A stretch of 64,000 nucleotides of DNA from Belnapia moabensis DSM 16746 (GTDB lineage: Bacteria > Pseudomonadota > Alphaproteobacteria > Acetobacterales > Acetobacteraceae), in NCBI RefSeq assembly GCF_000745835.1, contig NZ_JQKB01000032.1:1-64000 (forward strand), given 5' to 3'. The notes under the pieces were generated by a model. That model was not told where the DNA came from. It saw nothing but the letters and a program-made list of their open reading frames with translations, and searched no databases. Positions 32,621 through 42,608 of the stretch are shown piece after piece; the stretch's first letter is position 1; each line of letters opens with the position of its first letter. The position numbers and the translations under genes are program-made.

Positions 32621-34192
32621 ATGCATCGTCGCAGCCTGTTGCAAGGGGCCGCGCTGGCGGCACTTCCCGCGCCGGTTCTCGCCCAGGGGGCGGCGAAGGT
32701 GCTGCGGGTGATCCCGCAGGCCAACCTCACTAGCCTCGACCCGGTCTGGACCACGGCGGTCGTCACCCGCAACCATGCCTTCCTGGTCTACGACCAGCTG
32801 CTGGCGCAGGATGCCAAGGGCGACATCCAGCCGCAGATGGCCGAAGGCTGGGTGACGGAGCCGGATGGGCTGACCGTCACCTTCACCCTGCGGAGCGGGC
32901 TCAAATTCCATGACGGCGAGCGGGTGCTGGCGAAGGACTGCGTCGCCAGCATCAACCGCTGGGCGCGGCGCGACCCCTTCATGCAGGTGCTGCAGCCGAG
33001 CGTTGCCGCGGTGGATGTGGTGGATGACAGGCGTTTCCGCTTCCGCCTCAGGAAGCCGGTGCCGCTGCTGACCCTGGCGCTGGGGCAGACGCAATTCCCC
33101 TGCTTCATCATGCCGGAGCGGATCGCCTCGACCGATGCCTTCCAGCAGGTGCGGGAGGCGGTGGGGAGCGGGCCGTTCCGCTTCATCGCCGATGAGTGGA
33201 ACCCGGGGCAGCGCGCCGTCTGGGCCAAGTTCGACGGCTATGAGGCGCGGGCGGAGCCGGTGGATGGCCTCGCCGGCGGGCGCGTGCCGCGGCTCGACCG
33301 GGTGGAATGGACGGTCATCAGCGACCCGGCGACGGCGGCCTCCGCCATGACGACGGGCGAGCAGGACTACTGGGAATACCCGCTGCACGACCTGCTGCCG
33401 CTGCTCAAGCGGAACCGTCAGGTGGTGGTGGAGCAGCGGCTGCTGGACGGTTTCTACGGCATCTGCCGCTTCAACTGCCTCCAGCCGCCCTTCGACAACC
33501 CGGCCATCCGCCGCGCGGTCGCCATGGCGGTGAACCAGCGCGACTACCTCAGCGCCGTCGCCGGCAACGAGCCGGGCGGGTGGGAGGCCTGCGAGGGCGT
33601 CTTCACCTGCGGCACGCCGCTGGCCAATGAGGCGGGGAGCGAAGTGCTGAAGACGCGCAGCATCGAGCGAGCCAAGGCGGCGCTGGCCGAGGCGGGCTAC
33701 AAGGGCGAGAAGGTGGTGTTGATCGCCCCCGGCGACTATCCGCAGATCAACGCGCTCTCCCTCGTCACCGCCGACATTCTGCGGCGGCTCGGGATGAATC
33801 TCGAACTCGTCTCGACCGACTGGGGTACGTTGGTGCAGCGGCGGGCGAGCAAGGAGCCGGTGGACAAGGGGGGGTGGAGCATCATCCACACGACTTCCTC
33901 CGGGCAGTCGCTGACCTTGCCGGTCTATCACCTCTTCCTGCGCGCCAACGGGCCGCAGGCCTGGTTCGGCTGGCCCGAGGATGCCGAGATCGAGCGGCTG
34001 CGCCAGGCCTGGGTCGATGCTCCGGACCCGGCCGAGGGGCGGCGCGTGGCCGAGGCGCTGAACCGCCGGGCCATGGAGGTGATGGCCTATATCCCGCTCG
34101 GCTTCTACTGGCAGCCCTCCGCCTGGCGGCGGAACGTGACCGGGGCCTTCAAGACGCCGGCGACGGTCTTCTGGAACATGTCCAAGGCGTAA
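32621..34192 (+). CDS. ABC importer family 5 substrate-binding protein, copy 4
   Basis: 523 residues, leader MHRRSLLQGAALAALPAPVLA. Shares IPQANLTSLDPVWTTAVVTR with copy 3 but has VYDQLLAQDAKGDIQPQMAEG where others have the DTLYG segment, KFHDGERVLAKDCVASINRW, AVGSGPFRFIADEWNPG and TDWGTLVQRRASKEP. FNCLQPPFDNP replaces the FNHLHPPF found in copies 2, 3 and 5, a change near the expected ligand site. Followed by a 62-bp gap with a GGGAGA ribosome site for copy 5. Confidence 0.88.
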   Translation: MHRRSLLQGAALAALPAPVLAQGAAKVLRVIPQANLTSLDPVWTTAVVTRNHAFLVYDQLLAQDAKGDIQPQMAEGWVTEPDGLTVTFTLRSGLKFHDGERVLAKDCVASINRWARRDPFMQVLQPSVAAVDVVDDRRFRFRLRKPVPLLTLALGQTQFPCFIMPERIASTDAFQQVREAVGSGPFRFIADEWNPGQRAVWAKFDGYEARAEPVDGLAGGRVPRLDRVEWTVISDPATAASAMTTGEQDYWEYPLHDLLPLLKRNRQVVVEQRLLDGFYGICRFNCLQPPFDNPAIRRAVAMAVNQRDYLSAVAGNEPGGWEACEGVFTCGTPLANEAGSEVLKTRSIERAKAALAEAGYKGEKVVLIAPGDYPQINALSLVTADILRRLGMNLELVSTDWGTLVQRRASKEPVDKGGWSIIHTTSSGQSLTLPVYHLFLRANGPQAWFGWPEDAEIERLRQAWVDAPDPAEGRRVAEALNRRAMEVMAYIPLGFYWQPSAWRRNVTGAFKTPATVFWNMSKA

Positions 34193-34254
34193 CCCCGTTG
34201 CGCCGGCCCTGGGGGTGAGGCAAGGACAGCGCAGCGCTCCGGGAGAAACGCCGC

Positions 34255-35835
34255 ATGCATCGTCGCACCCTGTTGCAGGGCACGGGCCTCGCTCTGGCCG
34301 CGCCGCGCCTGGCGCTGGCCCAGAGCAATGCCCGCACCCTTCGCTTCGTGCCACAGGGCAACCTCGCCAATATCGACCCGGTCTGGACGACGACGACGCT
34401 GGCCCGGAACCACGGGCTGATGGTCTATGACACGCTCTTCGGGCTGGGGCGCGACTTCCAGCCGAAGCCGCAGATGGCGGCGGGGCACGAGGTCTCGGCC
34501 GATGGGCTGGTTCATGCCATCACCCTGCGGCCCGACCTTCGCTTCCATGACGGGGCTCCGGTGCTGGCACGCGATTGCATTGCCTCCATCGCTCGCTGGT
34601 CGAAGCGGGACGTGCTGGGCCAGCGCCTCGCCGCGCTGCTCGAAGAGATGCGGGTGAAGGCCGACGACAGCTTCGAGATCGTGTTGAAGAAGCCCTGGCC
34701 GGGGCTGGCCTGGGCACTCGGCAAGCCCTCGGCCAATATCTGCGCCATCATGCCGGAGCGGATCGCGCAGACCGACCCCTTCACCCAGATCACCGACTAT
34801 GTGGGCAGCGGGCCTTTCCGCTTCCGCCGCTCGCAATGGGTGCCGGGCAGCATGGCCGCTTATGAGCGCTTCCCTGGATATGTGGCGCGGGATGAGCCGG
34901 CGGACTTCCTCGCCGGCGGCAAGGTGGCGTATTTCGATCGGGTCGAGTGGCATGTGATGCCGGACCCGGCGACTGCCGCCGCCGCCTTGCAGAACAACGA
35001 GGTGGACTGGTGGGAGACGCCGCTGGCCGACCTGCTGCCGGTGCTGCGCGGCAACCGCGACATTGCCATCGAGGTGGTGAACACCGCCGGCGCGCTGGCG
35101 ATGATCCGCTTCAACCACTTGCACCCGCCCTTCGACAAGCCTGAAGTCCGGCGGGCGCTGCTGCCGGCGGTCGAGCAGACCGCCTTCATGCAGGCAGCGC
35201 TCGGTGAGGACAATGCGCTGTGGCAGGTGCCGGCGGGGGCCTTCACCCCGGGCACGCCGCTCGCCAACGGCGTGGGGATGGAGGCGGTGGCCGGGCCGCG
35301 CGACCCGGAAGCGGCGAAGCGGGCCCTGGCCGCGGCCGGCTACAAGGGCGAGCCGGTCGTCATCCTCTCGCCGACAGACTTCCCGACCATCAACGCCCTG
35401 TCCGAGGTGGCGGCGGATACGCTGCGGCGGGCGGGAATGAAGGTCGACCTTCAAAGCATGGATTGGGGCACGCTGGTGCAGCGCCGGGCCAAGCGCGAGG
35501 CACCGGCCCAGGGCGGCTGGAACATCTTCTGCACCACCTGGGAGGGGTTGGACGTCTCCGTACCCGGTAGCCACCAGCCGATCCGCGGCAATGGCGCCCA
35601 GGGCTGGATCGGCTGGTCCACCAGCCCGCGGCGGGAGGCGCTGCGCGAGGCCTGGTTCGATGCGCCGGATCAGGGTGCGGAGCGCAAGATCACCGAGGAA
35701 TTGCAGGCCCTGGTCTGGGAGGAGGCGCCCTTCATCCCGCTCGGCCTGCTGCGGCCGCCCCAGGCCTTCCGGCGGAGCCTGACCAATATCGTCACCGGTG
35801 GGCCGCCGCTCTTCTGGAACGTCCGGCGGGGCTAG
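34255..35835 (+). CDS. ABC importer family 5 substrate-binding protein, copy 5
   Basis: 526 residues, leader MHRRTLLQGTGLALAAPRLA. FVPQGNLANIDPVWTTTTLA, LMVYDTLFGLGRDF, FHDGAPVLARDCIASIARW, YVGSGPFRFRRSQWVPG, MIRFNHLHPPFDKPEVRRAL and MDWGTLVQRRAKREA are the family blocks. The aromatic-rich segment FCTTWEGLDVSVPGSHQPIR differs from other copies. Two stem-loops follow its stop before copy 6. Confidence 0.88.
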   Translation: MHRRTLLQGTGLALAAPRLALAQSNARTLRFVPQGNLANIDPVWTTTTLARNHGLMVYDTLFGLGRDFQPKPQMAAGHEVSADGLVHAITLRPDLRFHDGAPVLARDCIASIARWSKRDVLGQRLAALLEEMRVKADDSFEIVLKKPWPGLAWALGKPSANICAIMPERIAQTDPFTQITDYVGSGPFRFRRSQWVPGSMAAYERFPGYVARDEPADFLAGGKVAYFDRVEWHVMPDPATAAAALQNNEVDWWETPLADLLPVLRGNRDIAIEVVNTAGALAMIRFNHLHPPFDKPEVRRALLPAVEQTAFMQAALGEDNALWQVPAGAFTPGTPLANGVGMEAVAGPRDPEAAKRALAAAGYKGEPVVILSPTDFPTINALSEVAADTLRRAGMKVDLQSMDWGTLVQRRAKREAPAQGGWNIFCTTWEGLDVSVPGSHQPIRGNGAQGWIGWSTSPRREALREAWFDAPDQGAERKITEELQALVWEEAPFIPLGLLRPPQAFRRSLTNIVTGGPPLFWNVRRG

Positions 35836-35837
35836 TG

Positions 35838-35886
35838 GCACGGACCGTGCAAGCAAGCAGGCTGCGGTTCTGGCCGGACCGCAGCC
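35838..35886 (+). promoter_or_regulatory. Pair of stem-loops between copies 5 and 6
   Basis: First GCACG/CGTGC (35838-35850, 3-nt loop), beginning 3 nt past the stop; second GGCTGCGGT (35860-35868) with ACCGCAGCC (35878-35886), a perfect 9-bp stem and 9-nt loop. No T-run. The 164-bp gap may also carry an internal promoter for copy 6 and the transporter genes; none is clear by eye. Confidence 0.5.
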
Positions 35887-35999
35887 GAGGCCCTTGCCGC
35901 CGCGTAAGTACGCTGGCGCAATGCCCAAGGCTGAGGCAGGCTGATGGATAACCGGGCGGGAACGGACCGCACGGCTGGGAGCTGGGGGACGATAAAGAG

Positions 36000-37601
36000 A
36001 TGGATCGCAGGAGTTTCCTGAAGGGGACGGCCGCCGCCGGCCTGGTGGGCGCCTCTGCCGGCCTTGCAGGCCCGGCGCTGTCGCAGGGAGCGGCGGCGCG
36101 GACGCTGCGCTTCGTGCCGCAGGCGAACCTTGCCAATTTCGACCCGATCTGGGGCACCCAGTATGTGGTCCGCAACGCTGCGGCCATGGTCTGGGACACG
36201 CTCTACGGCTTCGACGGGACGCTGACGCCGAAGCGGCAGATGGTGGAGGCCGAGCAGGTCTCGGCCGATGGGCTGACCTGGGAGTTCCGTCTGCGCCCCG
36301 GCCTCAAGTTCCATGACGGCACCCCGGTCCTCGCCAAGGACGTGGTGGCGAGCCTCACCCGCTGGTCGGCCCGCGACCCGATGGGGCTGATGGTCAAGGC
36401 CCTTCAGAACGAGCTGGTCGCCGTCGATGACCGGAATTTCCGCTGGGTGCTGAAGAAGCCCTATCCGAAGCTGCTGATGGCGCTCGGCAAGAACAGCACG
36501 CCGATGTGCTTCATGATGCCGGAGCGGCTGGCGAAGACCGACCCCTTCCAGCAGGTCAGCGAGTTCATCGGCAGCGGGCCGATGCGCTTCAAGCGTGATG
36601 AATGGAACCCTGGCGCCCGGGCCGTCTTCGAGAAATTCGCCGACTACGTGCCGCGTGACGAGCCGAGCTCCTGGCTCGCCGGCGGGAAGCGGATGGGCAT
36701 CGACCGCATTGAATGGCTGGTGATGCCGGACCCGGCGACGGCCGCCGCTGCCTTGCAGAACGGCGAGGTGGACTGGTGGGAGAACCCGATCACCGACCTG
36801 GTGCCGCAGCTCCGCCGCAACCGCAACATCCGCGTCGATATCGCCGACCCGCTCGGCAATATCGGCACCTTCCGCATGAATCACACGACGACGCCCTTCA
36901 ACAACGTGAAGGCGCGGCGCGCTGTGCTGACGGCGCTGAGCCAGGAAGACTACATGCGGGCGCTGGTCGGCGACGACGACAAGCTGTGGAAGCCGCTGCC
37001 CGGCTATTTCACCCCCGGCACGCCACTCTACTCCGAGGAGGGCGGCGAGATCCTGAAGGGGCCGCGCAACCTCGACGCGGCGAAGCGGCTGCTGGTGGAG
37101 AGCGGCTACAATGGCTCGCCTGTCACCTGCGTCGTCGCGCAGGACCAGCCGATCACCAAGGCGCAAGGCGACGTCACCGCCGACCTGCTGAAGCGGATCG
37201 GCTTCAATGTCGATTTCGTGGCGACCGACTGGGGCACCACGGGCCAGCGCCGCGCCATGAAGAACCCGGTGGGGCAGGGCGGCTGGAGCATGTTCCACAG
37301 CTGGCATGCCGGCGCGGACTGCATCAACCCCGCCGTCTACAACGCCATCCGCGCCAGCGGCGACGGCGCCTGGTTTGGCTGGCCGAACATCCCGGCTGTC
37401 GAGACCGAGGTGGCCAACTGGTTCGAGGCGCCCGACCTCGCGGCGGAAAAGGCCGTCATCAACCGGCTGAACAAGGCGGCGCTCGACAACGTCGTCTATG
37501 CGCCGACCGGCTTCTTCCTCGGCTACCAGGCCTGGCGTGCCAATGTCTCGGGGATTGCGAAAGGGCCGCTGCCCTTCTTCTGGGGCGTCTCGAAGTCTTG
37601 A
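36000..37601 (+). CDS. ABC importer family 5 substrate-binding protein, copy 6
   Basis: 533 residues, leader MDRRSFLKGTAAAGLVGASA with a clear twin-arginine motif. The most divergent copy: FVPQANLANFDPIWGTQYVV, PKRQMVEAEQVSADG, FHDGTPVLAKDVVASLTRW, FIGSGPMRFKRDEWNPG, FRMNHTTTPFNNVKARRAV and TDWGTTGQRRAMKNP. It directly precedes the permease genes, the position of the ancestral receptor in most such operons, so it may be the original partner and the other five later additions. That order is inference. Confidence 0.88.
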   Translation: MDRRSFLKGTAAAGLVGASAGLAGPALSQGAAARTLRFVPQANLANFDPIWGTQYVVRNAAAMVWDTLYGFDGTLTPKRQMVEAEQVSADGLTWEFRLRPGLKFHDGTPVLAKDVVASLTRWSARDPMGLMVKALQNELVAVDDRNFRWVLKKPYPKLLMALGKNSTPMCFMMPERLAKTDPFQQVSEFIGSGPMRFKRDEWNPGARAVFEKFADYVPRDEPSSWLAGGKRMGIDRIEWLVMPDPATAAAALQNGEVDWWENPITDLVPQLRRNRNIRVDIADPLGNIGTFRMNHTTTPFNNVKARRAVLTALSQEDYMRALVGDDDKLWKPLPGYFTPGTPLYSEEGGEILKGPRNLDAAKRLLVESGYNGSPVTCVVAQDQPITKAQGDVTADLLKRIGFNVDFVATDWGTTGQRRAMKNPVGQGGWSMFHSWHAGADCINPAVYNAIRASGDGAWFGWPNIPAVETEVANWFEAPDLAAEKAVINRLNKAALDNVVYAPTGFFLGYQAWRANVSGIAKGPLPFFWGVSKS

Positions 37602-37624
37602 CTGTGATGGATAAGATCGGAAGC

Positions 37625-37653
37625 TTCGCGCAGCCGCAAACCGGTTGCGCGAA
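37625..37653 (+). promoter_or_regulatory. Stem-loop between the last binding protein and the permease
   Basis: TTCGCGCAGCCG (37625-37636), loop CAAAC, CGGTTGCGCGAA (37642-37653): a 12-bp stem with one G-U pair. It ends 25 bp before the permease ATG at 37679 and is not followed by a T-run. Comparable stems after malE-type genes block 3' decay and lower downstream expression, giving many receptors per channel. Confidence 0.6.
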
Positions 37654-37678
37654 ACTCCCCCAAGCGTAAGGAGGCGCC

Positions 37679-38620
37679 ATGTTCGCCTATGCAGTCCGGC
37701 GCGTCCTGGCCACCATTCCGGTGATGGCCATCGTTGCGCTCTTCGTCTTCAGCCTGCTCTACATAGCGCCCGGCGACCCGGCTGCCGTCATCGCCGGCGA
37801 CCAGGCGACGCCGCAGGATGTGGAGCGCATCCGCGCCTCCCTCGGCCTCGACCGGCCCTTCCTGATCCGGTTCGGGGAGTGGGTGTGGAACATCCTCAAC
37901 GGCGACATGGGCGTCTCCATCTTCACCAACCTGCCGGTGACGACGATGATCCAGCAGCGGATCGAGCCCACGGTCTCGCTGATGGTCCTCACCCTCTGCC
38001 TCGCCGTCTCCATCGCCGTGCCGATGGGCGTCATCGCCGCCTGGAAGCAGGGCAGCTGGATCGACCGCGCGGTGATGGGCTTCGCCGTGCTCGGCTTCTC
38101 CGTCCCCGTCTTCGTCGTCGGCTACGTGTTGGCCTATATCTTCGCGCTCGAGCTCGACTGGCTGCCGGTGCAGGGCTACACCGCCTTCCGCGAGGGCTTC
38201 TTCCCCTGGCTCGAGAACCTGATCCTACCGGCCATCGCGCTGGGCGGGGTCTACATCGCGCTGATCGCCCGCATCACCCGGGCGACCATGCTCGAGGTGC
38301 TGCAGCAGGACTACATCCGCACGGCGCGGGCCAAGGGCGCCGGGCAGCGCAACATCCTCTTCCTGCACGCCTTGAAGAACGCCGCCGTGCCGATCGTCAC
38401 CGTCATCGGCATCGGCATCGCCCTGCTGATCGGCGGCGCGGTGGTGACGGAGAGCGTCTTCGCCATCCCGGGCCTCGGCCGGCTGACGGTGGATGCCATC
38501 CTGCGCCGCGACTATCCGGTGATCCAGGGCGTCGTGCTGCTGTTCAGCTTCGTCTATGTGCTGGTCAACCTGCTGATCGACCTGGCCTACACCCTCTTCG
38601 ATCCGAGGATCCGTTACTGA
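37679..38620 (+). CDS. Peptide-type ABC transporter permease (DppB-like)
   Basis: 313 residues, six membrane helices starting with VRRVLATIPVMAIVALFVFS. Family marks GDPAAVIAGDQATPQ, the conserved LGLDRPFLIRFGEW, and the ATPase-coupling EAA loop EVLQQDYIRTARAKGAGQRN. Forms the channel heterodimer with the DppC-like subunit. GGAGG precedes ATG 37679. Its TGA overlaps the next ATG (TGATG). Confidence 0.92.
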   Translation: MFAYAVRRVLATIPVMAIVALFVFSLLYIAPGDPAAVIAGDQATPQDVERIRASLGLDRPFLIRFGEWVWNILNGDMGVSIFTNLPVTTMIQQRIEPTVSLMVLTLCLAVSIAVPMGVIAAWKQGSWIDRAVMGFAVLGFSVPVFVVGYVLAYIFALELDWLPVQGYTAFREGFFPWLENLILPAIALGGVYIALIARITRATMLEVLQQDYIRTARAKGAGQRNILFLHALKNAAVPIVTVIGIGIALLIGGAVVTESVFAIPGLGRLTVDAILRRDYPVIQGVVLLFSFVYVLVNLLIDLAYTLFDPRIRY

Positions 38621-39540
38621 TGTCCTCCGCCGTCCTCTCCTCCGCCCCGCCGCAGGAGGTCGCCGCGGCTCCGCCGATGGGCGACGTCCTGCCGCCGGTG
38701 AAGCCGAAGCGGGGCCTCATCGGCTTCATCCGGCGCAACCCGACCATGGCCATCGGCGGCTTCCTGCTGTTGCTGATGGTCGGCATTGCCGTCTTCGCGC
38801 CCCTGCTCTGGACGGTCGACCCGACCGCCCTGGCACCGGCGCGGCGCACGCGCGAGCCCTCCGCCATGTACTGGTTCGGCACCGACATGCTGGGCCGCGA
38901 CGTCTACTCCCGCGTGCTCTACGGCGCGCGGATCTCGCTGATCGTCGGCTTCTCGGTTGCCTTCTTCGCCTCGGTGATCGGGCTGACGATCGGCCTCGTC
39001 TCCGGCTATGTGCGCTGGGCCGACAGCATCATCATGCGGATTATGGACGGGATGATGTCGATCCCCTCCATCCTGCTCGCCATCGCGCTGATGGCCCTCA
39101 CCCGGGGCAGCGTGCAGAACGTCATCCTCGCCATCACCATCGCCGAGATTCCGCGCGTCTCCCGCCTGGTGCGCGGCGTGGTGCTCTCGCTGCGCGAGCA
39201 GCCCTATGTGGATGCCGCCGTCGCCGCCGGCAGCCGGACGCCGCGCATCATCCTGCGCCACATCCTGCCCAATACGCTCGCGCCCATCACCGTGCAGGCG
39301 ACCTATGTCTGCGGCGCGGCGATGATCACGGAGGCGATCCTCTCCTTCATCGGCGCGGGTACGCCGCCGATCATCCCCTCCTGGGGCAATATCATGGCCG
39401 AGGGCCGGGCCCTCTGGCAGGTGAAGCCCTATATCGTCTTCTTCCCCGCGGTGTTCCTGTCGATCACGGTGCTCGCGATCAACCTGCTCGGCGACGGTCT
39501 GCGCGACGCGCTCGATCCGCGCATGGCAAAGAGGGTCTGA
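38620..39540 (+). CDS. Peptide-type ABC transporter permease (DppC-like)
   Basis: 306 residues with an N-terminal cytoplasmic tail of about 35 residues, then [20 protein letters not shown] and five more helices. The family motif [20 protein letters not shown] and EAA loop [20 protein letters not shown] are present, followed by LPNTLAPI. Pairs with the DppB-like subunit. ATG 38620 is set by the overlap with the preceding stop; the frame is open further upstream but would run through that gene. Confidence 0.92.
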   Translation: MSSAVLSSAPPQEVAAAPPMGDVLPPVKPKRGLIGFIRRNPTMAIGGFLLLLMVGIAVFAPLLWTVDPTALAPARRTREPSAMYWFGTDMLGRDVYSRVLYGARISLIVGFSVAFFASVIGLTIGLVSGYVRWADSIIMRIMDGMMSIPSILLAIALMALTRGSVQNVILAITIAEIPRVSRLVRGVVLSLREQPYVDAAVAAGSRTPRIILRHILPNTLAPITVQATYVCGAAMITEAILSFIGAGTPPIIPSWGNIMAEGRALWQVKPYIVFFPAVFLSITVLAINLLGDGLRDALDPRMAKRV

Positions 39541-39543
39541 GCC

Positions 39544-40542
39544 ATGGCCGAGCCGCTTCTCGTCGTCGAGAACCTGCAGACGCATTTCCGCACGCCGGAT
39601 GGCATTAACCGCGCGGTGGACGGCGTCAGCTTCCATGTCAATGCTGGGGAGACGGTGGCGATCGTCGGCGAATCGGGGTGCGGCAAGTCCGTCACCTCGA
39701 TGTCGATCCTCCGCCTCATCCCGGAGCCGCCGGGCAAGATCGCCGGTTCCATCCGCTTCCAGGGCAAGGACCTGCTGAAGCTCTCCGAGCCCGAGATGCG
39801 CGCCATCCGCGGCAACGAGATCAGCATGATCTTCCAGGAGCCAATGACCTCGCTGAACCCGGTGCTGAATATCGGCCGGCAGATCGGCGAGACGCTGCGC
39901 CTGCACCAGGGCCTCTCGGCGCGTGACGCCGAGGCCAAGGCGGTCGAGATGCTGAAGCTGGTCGGCATCCCGGAGCCGGGGCGGCGCGTGCGCGAATATC
40001 CGCACCAGCTCTCGGGCGGCATGCGGCAGCGGGTGATGATCGCCATTGCGCTGGCTTGCAACCCGAAGCTGCTGATCGCCGACGAGCCGACCACGGCGCT
40101 CGACGTCACCATCCAGGCGCAGATCCTCGAGCTGATGCGCGGGCTGAAGAACACCGTCGGCGCCGCCATCGTGCTCATCACCCATGACCTCGGCGTGGTC
40201 GCCGAGGTCGCGGAGCGGGTGGTGGTCATGTATGCCGGCAAGAAGGTCGAGGAAGCGCCGGTCGTGGAGCTCTTCAACACCCCGCGCCACCCCTATACCC
40301 AGGGGCTGCTCGGCTCGATGCCGAAGCTCGGCTCCTCGCTGACGGGTACGGAGACGCGGCTTGCCGAGATCCCCGGCCTGGTGCCGAGCCTCAAGCAGAA
40401 GATCCCCGGCTGCGTCTTTGCCTCGCGCTGCCCGCATGCGACGGACCTCTGCGTCAAGGTCGCGCCGGCGCTCGAGGAGAAGGCGCCGCGCCACGTCGCC
40501 GCCTGCCACTACGCTCTCAAGGAAGGGGCGATTGCCGCATGA
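39544..40542 (+). CDS. Peptide-type ABC transporter ATPase (DppD-like)
   Basis: 332 residues: Walker [11 protein letters not shown] near residue 40, Q-loop [10 protein letters not shown], signature [15 protein letters not shown], Walker [15 protein letters not shown] and switch His ITHDLGVV. The C-terminal oligopeptide-transporter extension is present with the cysteine motif [14 protein letters not shown]. One of the two energising subunits. It ends by overlapping the DppF-like start by 4 bp. Confidence 0.92.
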   Translation: MAEPLLVVENLQTHFRTPDGINRAVDGVSFHVNAGETVAIVGESGCGKSVTSMSILRLIPEPPGKIAGSIRFQGKDLLKLSEPEMRAIRGNEISMIFQEPMTSLNPVLNIGRQIGETLRLHQGLSARDAEAKAVEMLKLVGIPEPGRRVREYPHQLSGGMRQRVMIAIALACNPKLLIADEPTTALDVTIQAQILELMRGLKNTVGAAIVLITHDLGVVAEVAERVVVMYAGKKVEEAPVVELFNTPRHPYTQGLLGSMPKLGSSLTGTETRLAEIPGLVPSLKQKIPGCVFASRCPHATDLCVKVAPALEEKAPRHVAACHYALKEGAIAA

Positions 40543-41579
40543 GCTCCCCGCTGCTCGATGTCCAGGACCTGAAGAAGCATTTCCCCATCAAGGGCGGCTT
40601 TTTCGGCGGCGTCACCGGCCATGTCTATGCGGTGGACGGCATCTCCTTCCATATCAACAAGGGCGAGACGCTCTCCCTGGTCGGCGAGAGCGGCTGTGGC
40701 AAGTCGACCGTCGGCAAGGCGATCCTCAAGCTCTTCCCTGTCACCGCCGGGCAGGTGGTGCTGGACGGCAAGCGGATCGACGACATGTCGGCCAGCGCGC
40801 TGCGGCCGCTGCGGCGCCGCATGCAGGTGGTCTTCCAGGACCCCTTCTCCTCGCTCAACCCGCGCATGCGGGTGCGCGATATCCTGGCCGAGCCGATCCA
40901 TAATTTCGGCCTGGCGCGGAACGGCGCCGAGCTGGAGGAGAAGGTCGGCAAGCTGATGGACACGGTGCGGCTGCCGCGCGACGCGGTGAACCGCTGGCCG
41001 CACGAGTTCAGCGGCGGGCAGCGGCAGCGAATCGGCATCGCCCGGGCGCTCGCGGCCGAGCCGGACCTCATCATCTGCGACGAGGCCGTGTCGGCGCTCG
41101 ATGTCTCGGTGAAGGCGCAGATCGTCAATCTGCTGCAGGAGCTGCAGGAGCGGCTCGGCCTCGCCCTGCTCTTCATCAGCCATGACCTGGCGATCGTCGA
41201 GCACATGACGCATCGGGTGGCGGTGATGTATCTTGGCAAGATCGCCGAGGTGGCGCCGAAGCGCAGCCTCTTTGCTGCGCCGAAGCACCCCTATACGGAG
41301 GCGCTGCTCTCCGCCGTGCCGGTGCCGATGCCGGGCAAGGCGCGTGAGCGGGTCATCCTCAAGGGCGACGTGCCGAGCCCGATCAACCCGCCCACGGGCT
41401 GCCGCTTCCACACCCGCTGCCCCTATGCCTTCGACCGCTGCCGGGTCGAGGAGCCGCCGCTGCGCCCGGTGCCGACCGCGCTGGAGGCGGGGCACCTTGC
41501 GGCCTGCCACTTGCACGACCTTTCGGCGGACCGGAACCCGCTGGCGGTGTCCAAGGGGCAGGCGCTGCTCGCCGTCTGA
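40539..41579 (+). CDS. Peptide-type ABC transporter ATPase (DppF-like)
   Basis: 346 residues: Walker [27 protein letters not shown], signature [15 protein letters not shown], Walker [16 protein letters not shown] (the usual DEP is DEA here) and [13 protein letters not shown]. The C-terminal extension has [14 protein letters not shown]. Forms the ATPase heterodimer with the DppD-like subunit. The N-terminal [13 protein letters not shown] is typical of the DppF side. Confidence 0.92.
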   Translation: MSSPLLDVQDLKKHFPIKGGFFGGVTGHVYAVDGISFHINKGETLSLVGESGCGKSTVGKAILKLFPVTAGQVVLDGKRIDDMSASALRPLRRRMQVVFQDPFSSLNPRMRVRDILAEPIHNFGLARNGAELEEKVGKLMDTVRLPRDAVNRWPHEFSGGQRQRIGIARALAAEPDLIICDEAVSALDVSVKAQIVNLLQELQERLGLALLFISHDLAIVEHMTHRVAVMYLGKIAEVAPKRSLFAAPKHPYTEALLSAVPVPMPGKARERVILKGDVPSPINPPTGCRFHTRCPYAFDRCRVEEPPLRPVPTALEAGHLAACHLHDLSADRNPLAVSKGQALLAV

Positions 41580-41582
41580 CCC

Positions 41583-41891
41583 ATGGCAGAGCCGGTCCTG
41601 CTGGAGGTGCGGGAGCGGCGCAGCCGCTTCGGCCGTGTGGTGAAGTGGTGCTTCTGGGTCTTCCAGCTGCTGATGCTGGTTGGCAGCCTCAGCACCTGCG
41701 CGGCCGTCACGCCTTATCTGGCAGGGCCGGACCCAGAGGTGGCGATGGGGGCCGGGCTGTTCGGGGCGATGGCCATCGGCACGCTTTGGGTGCTGTGGCC
41801 GGTCGGCACGCTGCTGCTCGGGGGGCTGGTGCTGGCCACGCGAGGGCGGAAACGCCTGATTCCGGCACCCGAGACAGCCGGACGCGGCTGA
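41583..41891 (+). CDS. Hypothetical small membrane protein after the importer
   Basis: 102 residues. A basic start ([15 protein letters not shown]), a membrane helix [20 protein letters not shown], and a second hydrophobic region [20 protein letters not shown] continuing LLLGGLVL, then a basic tail. Three bases after the DppF-like stop, so it is cotranscribed. I recognise no family; it could modulate or anchor the transporter but nothing in the sequence shows it. Confidence 0.6.
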   Translation: MAEPVLLEVRERRSRFGRVVKWCFWVFQLLMLVGSLSTCAAVTPYLAGPDPEVAMGAGLFGAMAIGTLWVLWPVGTLLLGGLVLATRGRKRLIPAPETAGRG

Positions 41892-42002
41892 TCCCCCGCT
41901 CTGGTCCTTGACGGAAGACGGGTGCGAGGCGACCTTTCCACCCACGGATGCCCCTCGTTGCGCGGGGGCGTCGTATTTCCATTGGAACGGGGGAGGCGCG
42001 GC

Positions 42003-42506
<504 letters not shown>

Positions 42507-42608
42507 CCGGCCGCCCCAGGGCGCGCGGCATTGTCCGCGCGCCTGACCGCATAAGAGAAAGAACCCTGCCGCAAAGGCGGGGCGCGCAGCACCCAGGGAG
42601 GCGTTGCA

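Noticed and set aside
30827-34354. Open frame of 1175 codons on the minus strand opposite binding-protein copies 2-5
   Set aside because: It mirrors four real genes with clear motifs; its translation is biased to Gly/Arg/His/Ala with no domain, as expected opposite GC3-rich genes.
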